26,191 bases of DNA from a virus. The translations under genes and the position numbers were made by a program. A model generated the notes under the pieces. That model had not been told where the DNA came from. It searched no databases and was given only the letters and a program-made list of their open reading frames with translations. The stretch is from IMG/VR virus record IMGVR_UViG_3300025168_000574, positions 1-26,191 of that record. One strand, given 5' to 3'. Every line of letters starts with the position of its first letter. The stretch's first letter is position 1. This document shows, in pieces, positions 19,766 to 26,191 of this stretch.

Positions 19766-22700
19766 TGCCATATAAAGGATTATCACCAGTGTATGGATCA
19801 GACAATGCTGTAAGTGATTACACTAAAACCCTTACTGATAATGATTCATACATTCATTCAGTCCAACATGCTAAAGATATTCATCTTGCTTCATTGCCAC
19901 CACAAGAAGCTCCAGACGTTTCTTTTAACGTAGACAACTTTGGAAACGTAGGCAGTTTAGTTATGGATGACACCTCTGACATACCTACCATGGATGGTTC
20001 AGAAAACAACGACAGATATTTAGGTGATTCACCTAATTTAAAACTTACTGATGACAACGAAGGCGTATTAATGAATTTATTTAATGCTCTTCCAGAAAAA
20101 GGACAAAGGCTTGCTACTCCTATTATTGCCCCTTTTTTTAATAACCCTGTAGTCAGTGGAATGACTCTTGGTATTACAGACGCTGGTCAAGGCATCCTAG
20201 ATATTGCTAGAGACTTTAATAACTTTATTGTAGAAGGCAACGGTGGTGAGGGTGTGTCCGAAGATGATTGGGCTAAGATTCCTGAAATACTTGCATCTAA
20301 CCCTGATTCTACAACAGAAGGGGTTGTCAGAGGGTTGACTCAATTTATGTCAATATTCGCTGGATTAGGTGGCATGCAAAGTGTTGTTAAAGTAGGTAGT
20401 AAAACAAAACAATTCTTTAATCAGATGTTAGCTGCTGGAGTAGCAGATGCTTCCTTTGATCCAGAGCTTGGAAACATTTCAACATTACTTAATGAGTTAG
20501 ATTTTATAGATGAAGACAATCCAATAGGAGCAGTTACAGAATTCTTAGGAGCTCCAGTTGGTGAAGATGCAGACGCTGCTGAAAGATTAGCATTTAGAGC
20601 TAAATCAGTACTTGAGGGTGTTGGTCTTGCTGTCGGTGTTCAAGGACTTATGGAGGGCTTTAAGTTTCTTAAAAAAACAATGATGGAAACAGACCCTGAT
20701 AAGTTTATTGAAATATTAGCTAAAGGTGGCATACCAGACCCTAGAAGTTTTGTTGTAGACAACAGTGGCGTATCAATAAATGCTACTAATGTGACCCCTC
20801 TTAAAGCAGCAGACTTTAAACGTAATAAAGATGGTACTTATGTTGGATTTAATAAAACAATAAACACACCACAGAAAATGACAAAGCTCATTAAACAACT
20901 TGAGGCTTTTGCTAAAGAAGGTGAGAAAGGAAAAATGTGGTATGAGAATTCATCTACTGCAATTTTAAAGATGGCTGGCAATGATCCAAAAGAAGCTGAA
21001 ATACTAGCTCAACTTATTGCAGTTACGTCTCAGTCTACTGGCGTTAAAACAAATACAGGCTTTGCTTTGAAGGCGTATTCACAATGGAAGGCTGGACTAC
21101 CAATTGATACAGGAAGATTTCCTAAAGCACAAAGTGAAAAGATTACAAATATTTTAAATGGTGTTCCATGGGAAGGCAGAAAGACAAACTCATTCTATCG
21201 TAATCTCATGGTTAACATTGACCCTAAAGTAGCTGCTGATCTGCCTACAACTCAAGATATGTGGATGGCTAGAGCATTTAATTTAGACTCTGACTCTCCA
21301 ACAGCTGCTCAATACGAAAACATGGAAAGAGTAACTCAAAACATTGCTACTCGATTTGGTTGGAATCCACATCAAGTACAGGCAGCAGTATGGGTTGCTG
21401 TTAAAGGTAGGTTTGATCCTGTCAAATCTTCTATAGCTAAACATGCTAAAGAAAAAGGCTGGATTAATTCTGCTGGTGAAGTGCTTCCTAAATATCAAAA
21501 GAAGTACGACAAATATTTTAATGAGAAAGTATTTGAAGCAGATTTTGATGAATCACAAATGCTAAAAGCAGCATATGATTATTCTAATGGCTTAGAAGAT
21601 AATCTTGGAAACATTGCATTAGAAGCTATACCTTCAAGAACGTCAAATGTGCTTTCAGGAATACATAATGCATCGCCACAAGAGCAAGCTTCTTTTACAA
21701 AGGATATGTATGACATATTTTTAGATGAAGATGGTATTGATGGGTTAGCAAAAGAGATAGGCATATTGTCACCAGATAACTTTACTGGCTTTGGTGGCTG
21801 GATGGGTGATGTTAATACTAGCGTTCAACTTAGAGCAGTAATGTCTGGAACAGCAGATGGTGGAATAAATCCAGCTGATCAAGAGCTAATGGACATATAT
21901 GCCAGTGTTGTAGGAACAGTCTTTAAACAAGATGGTGTATCTTACAGAAGAGCTTTTAGTGCTAAAAACATGAAAGAGTCAAATGGTGTGTTAGTTGAGC
22001 TGACTGATGCTAGAGGATTGACTCAAGAAGAAACAGAAAAACTATACAGAGCATTAGAGGCAGAATTTGGTGATTCTTGGACTTCACCAATACCTAGTAA
22101 AAACGGTGTTGAGCTTATTAATTACAGTGATGATATTGATAACAAAACCTTTAAACAAAAGGTCAATAATGCTATAATAGCAGCTGATTTGCCTGATTCT
22201 ACTATAGCGTCATTTAAGTCAGATGGTAAACTCTTAGAAAACGATTGGAGTAAAAACAAAAATGGGCAAGGTTACGAACAAGGTCTTAGCGAAAGATCAT
22301 CCTCTATTTACAGGGGGCTGGTCAGTAAATACGATCAAAAAGCTGAAGAAGTCAGACAAAGATATGCCAAAGAATACGGCTGGGATGAAGGATCAAAAGG
22401 ATCAACAAGCTCCTCCACAGTAGTACCAGCAGCATTTTATTATGCTGAACCAGAGCAACAAACCACTGGAGACTTTATTAAGTCTTTTGAGGGTTATCAA
22501 GACAAAGGCTATTACGCCACAGAATCAGAACAAGAAGCTGGATTAGTAACTGCTGGATATGGCTCTACTAATAGAGTCGCTAAAGGCGAGCAGATTACAG
22601 AGGCCCAAGCTGAAGAATTTTTTCAAGAAGACTTAGCAGTTGCTGAAACAGCAGTTGATAAGCTTGTTACAACAGAACTATCATCAAATCAAAGAGCAGC

Positions 22701-22908
22701 TATTGTTTCATTAGTATTCAATGTTGGTCAAGGCAATTTCAAAAAATCTAAAGCTCTTAAAGCATTAAACAAGGGTGACATAGACACATTCCTCAAAGAA
22801 GCGTTTGATCCTAAGATTGGTTTTGTTAAATCTGGTGGCAAAGTATTAAACGGTTTGGTTACAAGAAGACAAGCTGAAAAACAATTATTCTTAGGAGGCA
22901 CAGCTTAA
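19765..22908 (+). CDS. Large internal virion protein with C-terminal GH24 lysozyme
   Basis: 1047 residues. Residues about 370-570 (GKMWYENSSTAILKMAGNDP, then ITNILNGVPWEGRKTNSFYR, DMWMARAFNLDSDSPTAAQY) form a domain I know from marine phage virion proteins (DUF7178-like). The last 140 residues are a phage lysozyme: Glu909 in IKSFEGYQ, GLVTAGYGST with Thr929, RAAIVSLVFNVGQGNF and GLVTRRQAEKQLF. It would cut peptidoglycan during DNA entry. The Glu-to-Thr gap is five residues longer than in T4 or P22 type enzymes, and the middle catalytic Asp is not obvious. In T7 gp16 the lytic domain is N-terminal and of another family. Confidence 0.85.
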   Translation: MPYKGLSPVYGSDNAVSDYTKTLTDNDSYIHSVQHAKDIHLASLPPQEAPDVSFNVDNFGNVGSLVMDDTSDIPTMDGSENNDRYLGDSPNLKLTDDNEGVLMNLFNALPEKGQRLATPIIAPFFNNPVVSGMTLGITDAGQGILDIARDFNNFIVEGNGGEGVSEDDWAKIPEILASNPDSTTEGVVRGLTQFMSIFAGLGGMQSVVKVGSKTKQFFNQMLAAGVADASFDPELGNISTLLNELDFIDEDNPIGAVTEFLGAPVGEDADAAERLAFRAKSVLEGVGLAVGVQGLMEGFKFLKKTMMETDPDKFIEILAKGGIPDPRSFVVDNSGVSINATNVTPLKAADFKRNKDGTYVGFNKTINTPQKMTKLIKQLEAFAKEGEKGKMWYENSSTAILKMAGNDPKEAEILAQLIAVTSQSTGVKTNTGFALKAYSQWKAGLPIDTGRFPKAQSEKITNILNGVPWEGRKTNSFYRNLMVNIDPKVAADLPTTQDMWMARAFNLDSDSPTAAQYENMERVTQNIATRFGWNPHQVQAAVWVAVKGRFDPVKSSIAKHAKEKGWINSAGEVLPKYQKKYDKYFNEKVFEADFDESQMLKAAYDYSNGLEDNLGNIALEAIPSRTSNVLSGIHNASPQEQASFTKDMYDIFLDEDGIDGLAKEIGILSPDNFTGFGGWMGDVNTSVQLRAVMSGTADGGINPADQELMDIYASVVGTVFKQDGVSYRRAFSAKNMKESNGVLVELTDARGLTQEETEKLYRALEAEFGDSWTSPIPSKNGVELINYSDDIDNKTFKQKVNNAIIAADLPDSTIASFKSDGKLLENDWSKNKNGQGYEQGLSERSSSIYRGLVSKYDQKAEEVRQRYAKEYGWDEGSKGSTSSSTVVPAAFYYAEPEQQTTGDFIKSFEGYQDKGYYATESEQEAGLVTAGYGSTNRVAKGEQITEAQAEEFFQEDLAVAETAVDKLVTTELSSNQRAAIVSLVFNVGQGNFKKSKALKALNKGDIDTFLKEAFDPKIGFVKSGGKVLNGLVTRRQAEKQLFLGGTA

Positions 22909-25655
22909 TGGGCGTAGCTAATTCAATGTTTAGAGGCTTCTATGGTTCTATGAAAACTAGAGGCGATGAGGTAATAGAAAAAGCAAACACTGGTGCATTA
23001 AAAGATACTGTAGAAAAAACAGAACCTAATGCTGCAACTATTAATGCGTCTAACATAGATAATTCTAAACCAATAGCTCCTCCAAGCAAACCATTAGAAG
23101 TTGTTGATACTACTAATCTTGATGTTCCTAAAACAGCAGATGAAATATTAGATACATCTGCACCTGTAAATCCAAAAAGACAATCAAATCTTAGCTTTGA
23201 TGGCAGAAACTACAACCTTAGTAATATTACTGATCCTGATGAGTTGATAAGCGTTATTGATTTTATTGGAAGCAAAACAGATAACTTTGTACAAGCTAGA
23301 GGTGGAGGCCCAGAGTCTTTTGATCAAACCTTAAAGAATGCAAAAAATTCTTCTGTACCAGAGCTTGAAAGAATAATAGGTTATAAGTTAGGTGATGGTG
23401 TAACACCTTCAAGAGTTGCTGGTGCAAGAATACTATTACAAGAGTCTGCTGACAATCTTCGCAATATGGCTTTAAAAGTCCAAGCTGGTGAAGGTGACGT
23501 AAACTTTCAACTTAAATTTAGACAAGCAATATCATCGCATGTTGGAATTCAACAAGCAGTAGCTGGTATGGCTGCTGATTCAGGAAGAGCTTTAAATGCT
23601 TGGCGTATTCCAGTTGGTGCTGATATGGGTCAAGGTTCTTCTATTTACAGAACACAGCTGCAAACAGCAGTTGATAAATATGGTGGTGAAAAAGCAATTA
23701 GTAAGCTTGCAGATGTTATCTTAGATTCTAAAGATTTAACACAAGTTACTGCAAGATTAGAGAAAGCTCATTTTGCAAACAGCACAGACTTAGTTTTAGA
23801 ATATTGGATTAATTCTCTACTATCATCCCCAGCAACACACGTTGTTAATATGTCATCAAATCTTCTTGTTTCTGGATTAGCTGTTCCTGAAAGATTTCTT
23901 GCAGCAACATTTAGAAAAGTTTTAAGTCCTTTAGACAACCTTGAAATTACAGGTAATGGTATGTTTAGGCAAACTAATGATGGCATTCAATACGGTGAGG
24001 CTATGGCTCAAATGTATGGACATGCTGCTGGTATGCGTGATGGCTTTAGATTGGCATACAAGTCATTAAAAACAGGCGAAACTTCAGACCCAGCAATGAA
24101 ATATGAAGCTCGTAAATATAATGCTTTTAGTGCTGAAAACATAGATCATATGGGTGGAGCATTGTTTGATATAAAAGCTGGTAGTAGTGTTGCAAAAGGT
24201 GTTGACTTTTTTGGTGATTGGGTTATTCGATTGCCTTCTAAATTTTTAGGTGCTGAAGATGAGTTCTTTAAGTCTGTTGGCTATCGTATGGAGCTTAACT
24301 CTCTTGCTTACAGAACTGCTAAAGGGGAAGGCTTAGAAGGTGCTGAATTTGGTGCAAGAGTAAGAGAGCTTATAGAAAATCCTACAGAAGAAATACATCT
24401 TGGAGCTGTTGACGCTTCTAAATACCAGACGTTTACAAATGACTTAGGTGATAGTGGTAAAGCAGCTCAAAAGTTTATAAACAATTTTCCACCAGCTAAA
24501 ATTATTCTTCCATTTGTTAGAACTCCAACAAACATTATCAAATACACAGCTCATCGCACACCATTTAACAAACAGATGTGGGCTGATGTACAAGCTGGTG
24601 GCGTTAAAAGAGATGTAGCTTTAGCCCGTATGAGTATGGGTAGTGCAGCTTTGTTTATGGGTTACGAAATGGCTTTGTCTGGAAAAATTACTGGTAGAGG
24701 CCCAGCTAATAAAGAGCATAGAGATGCTTTAAGACTTACAGGATGGCAACCTTATTCTTATGTTGATACTGAAGGCAAGTACTATTCATTTAATAGATTA
24801 GACCCTGTAGGTATGTTTCTTGGACTAGCAGCTGACACTGCTGAAGTTATTCAATATGGTGATGACTTAGATGGCATGGAATACGCTATGGCTGCTATCT
24901 CAGCAGTAGCTTCAAATGTCCAAAACAAGTCATACATGGAAGGTATATCTAACTTTGTAAAAGCAGCTGATGATATGGAAAGATTTGGGCCAGCTTATGT
25001 TGAAAGATTAGTTGCATCATTTACACCAGCTACTTCTTTAGTAGGGCAGATTGAAAGAACTCTAGACCCTACATTAAATGAGGTCGATGGCATTTGGGAT
25101 CAGATTGCTTCAAGAACTCCATATTTTTCAGCAAACTTACCACCAAGAAGAAACATTTTTGGCAAACCAATAATTTTACAGGGTGGACTAGGCTGGGATT
25201 TTGTTTCACCAGTCTATACATCTAAATCTGAAAATGATCCTGTTGCTGATGAAATAGTTAAGCAAGAAGCTGGTGTGAGAATGCATAGAAAATTCTATGG
25301 AACAGGAAAATTCAGAACACCTTATACCCTAGAAGAGTATGACCGTTTAGTCGTTCTTACTGGACAAGAGATAAAAGATACAAAAGGCCCATACAAAGGT
25401 TTAAACCTACATGACACTTTGGCAGCAGTAATAAACAGTCCAATGTATTTAGATAAGCGAATGACTGATGGCCCTGATGGAAGCAGAGCAGCACTAATAA
25501 CAAATGTTATTAATAAATTTAAACAAGCTGCTATAAAAAAATTATTGACAGATACAAGCGAGCCTTTACATGCTGACTTCCTTGCAAGAGTCATTGAAAA
25601 AGAAAACTTAAAAGGCATGGCATATGACTCATCATTTACAGGAATAGGACAATAG
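22908..25655 (+). CDS. Large virion / ejection protein, 915 residues
   Basis: Begins MGVANSMFRGFYGSMKTRGD. Middle contains YWINSLLSSPATHVVNMSSN followed by LLVSGLAVPERFLAATF, a conserved signature of large ejection proteins in marine phages, then KVDFFGD-like and FPPAKIILPFVRTPTNIIKY segments and a moderately hydrophobic GSAALFMGYEMALSGKITGR. Several amphipathic to hydrophobic helices suit membrane insertion during genome entry. No enzymatic motif seen. AGGAGG lies upstream, and the ATG overlaps the lysozyme protein's TAA. In T7 order it lies between gp16 and the fibre. Confidence 0.7.
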   Translation: MGVANSMFRGFYGSMKTRGDEVIEKANTGALKDTVEKTEPNAATINASNIDNSKPIAPPSKPLEVVDTTNLDVPKTADEILDTSAPVNPKRQSNLSFDGRNYNLSNITDPDELISVIDFIGSKTDNFVQARGGGPESFDQTLKNAKNSSVPELERIIGYKLGDGVTPSRVAGARILLQESADNLRNMALKVQAGEGDVNFQLKFRQAISSHVGIQQAVAGMAADSGRALNAWRIPVGADMGQGSSIYRTQLQTAVDKYGGEKAISKLADVILDSKDLTQVTARLEKAHFANSTDLVLEYWINSLLSSPATHVVNMSSNLLVSGLAVPERFLAATFRKVLSPLDNLEITGNGMFRQTNDGIQYGEAMAQMYGHAAGMRDGFRLAYKSLKTGETSDPAMKYEARKYNAFSAENIDHMGGALFDIKAGSSVAKGVDFFGDWVIRLPSKFLGAEDEFFKSVGYRMELNSLAYRTAKGEGLEGAEFGARVRELIENPTEEIHLGAVDASKYQTFTNDLGDSGKAAQKFINNFPPAKIILPFVRTPTNIIKYTAHRTPFNKQMWADVQAGGVKRDVALARMSMGSAALFMGYEMALSGKITGRGPANKEHRDALRLTGWQPYSYVDTEGKYYSFNRLDPVGMFLGLAADTAEVIQYGDDLDGMEYAMAAISAVASNVQNKSYMEGISNFVKAADDMERFGPAYVERLVASFTPATSLVGQIERTLDPTLNEVDGIWDQIASRTPYFSANLPPRRNIFGKPIILQGGLGWDFVSPVYTSKSENDPVADEIVKQEAGVRMHRKFYGTGKFRTPYTLEEYDRLVVLTGQEIKDTKGPYKGLNLHDTLAAVINSPMYLDKRMTDGPDGSRAALITNVINKFKQAAIKKLLTDTSEPLHADFLARVIEKENLKGMAYDSSFTGIGQ

Positions 25656-25656
25656 T

Positions 25657-26191
25657 ATGGCAACAATAGTAATAGGTGACATAACACCTAAAAATCAATA
25701 TACAGCATCAGCAAACCAAACAGTATTTGCTTACTCATTTCCCATATTTGCTGAAACTGATATAAAAGTTTATATAGGCTCAACTTTAAAAAGCCTTAGT
25801 ACACATTACAGCGTATCTGGAGTTCAGAGTGCTAATGGTGGCAACGTAACGCTAGGAACTGGTGCTTCTAATGGTGACATAGTTACTATCCATCGTGATA
25901 TGGCTATATCAAGAACTTCTGACTATCAGGCTAATGGTGATCTTCTTGCTGAAACACTTAACGATGATTTAGATAAGATTGTTTTGATGGCTCAACAGGT
26001 TGAAGACCAAGTTAATAACAACACATTAAAGGTTGACCAGTTTGATACCTCAGTTGATTTAACGCTGCCAATAGTAGCCACTAGGAAAGGAACAGTGCTT
26101 GGCTTTAATGCCTCTACTGGTGCTCCAGAAGCTGGCCCTACTATTGCTAACGTAAATGCTTTAAGTGCAATCACAGCTAATATTAATACAG
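25657..26191 (+). CDS. Tail fibre protein, N-terminal part (partial)
   Basis: The first 178 residues run off the right edge. MATIVIGDITPKNQYTASAN, QTVFAYSFPIFAETDIKVYI, THYSVSGVQSANGGNVTLGT, DIVTIHRDMAISRTSDYQAN, LAETLNDDLDKIVLMAQQVE match the T7 gp17 N-terminal fibre domain that anchors fibres to the tail. The receptor-binding part is outside the window. A single base separates it from the upstream stop. Confidence 0.92.
   Translation, partial: MATIVIGDITPKNQYTASANQTVFAYSFPIFAETDIKVYIGSTLKSLSTHYSVSGVQSANGGNVTLGTGASNGDIVTIHRDMAISRTSDYQANGDLLAETLNDDLDKIVLMAQQVEDQVNNNTLKVDQFDTSVDLTLPIVATRKGTVLGFNASTGAPEAGPTIANVNALSAITANINT

Noticed and set aside
1-26191. CRISPR array, insertion sequence, anti-defence or toxin-antitoxin island
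   Set aside because: No spaced repeat array, transposase or recognisable toxin pair was seen; repeats found are att arms, iterons and promoter sites.

Overview
The window is most simply read as part of a temperate, podovirus-like phage genome, AT-rich throughout and tightly packed. It is not a stretch of host chromosome. The left edge carries the 3' end of a phage-type metallophosphoesterase gene. A complete-looking attP follows: the 3' end of a tmRNA (ssrA) gene as core, flanked on both sides by the same 24-bp doubled arm repeat. Both arms on one piece of DNA, with phage-like sequence on each side, suggest the free, circular or terminally redundant form. Marine origin is inferred from the small conserved proteins and the virion gene set. 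A gammaproteobacterial host is only hinted at by a classical Fur-box-like palindrome and the ssrA end; I cannot name the host.

Layout. (1) 398-4147, minus strand: one operon of integrase, excisionase, small unknowns, an SSB-like acidic-tailed protein and a DUF1071/Sak3-type annealing protein, probably driven by a TATACT promoter near 4240 that is overlapped by a 20-bp direct repeat. (2) 4187-5604: lysogeny region, with an XRE repressor, a lone 119-residue gene with its own terminator, and about 450 bp without a convincing gene. That gap is rich in inverted repeats, has a compact three-way-junction fold, and has a Fur-box-like element inside a possible minus-strand promoter. (3) 5666-8560, plus strand: Cro-like protein, RusA resolvase, a lambda O-like initiator with three 24-bp repeats followed by AT-rich DNA inside its gene (probable origin), a P-like partner, YbcO-like nuclease, three micro-proteins and a NinB-like protein. 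(4) 8781-26191, plus strand: small and large (PBSX-type) terminase, portal, Bbp19-like protein, scaffold, capsid, a probable decoration protein, a strong terminator, tail tube and nozzle proteins, internal virion (ejection) proteins including one with a C-terminal lysozyme, and the start of a T7-type tail fibre.

The phage is therefore a mosaic. It has a lambda-style integration, repression and replication module joined to a T7-style short-tail virion module, with no RNA or DNA polymerase gene in view. Stop and start codons overlap (ATGA, GTGA, TAATG) at most junctions, so translational coupling is the rule. The items most worth a second look are the structured leader and Fur-like site (4833-5147), the intact attP, the intragenic iterons, the long inverted repeat at 7529-7610, the micro-protein cluster and the capsid leader.
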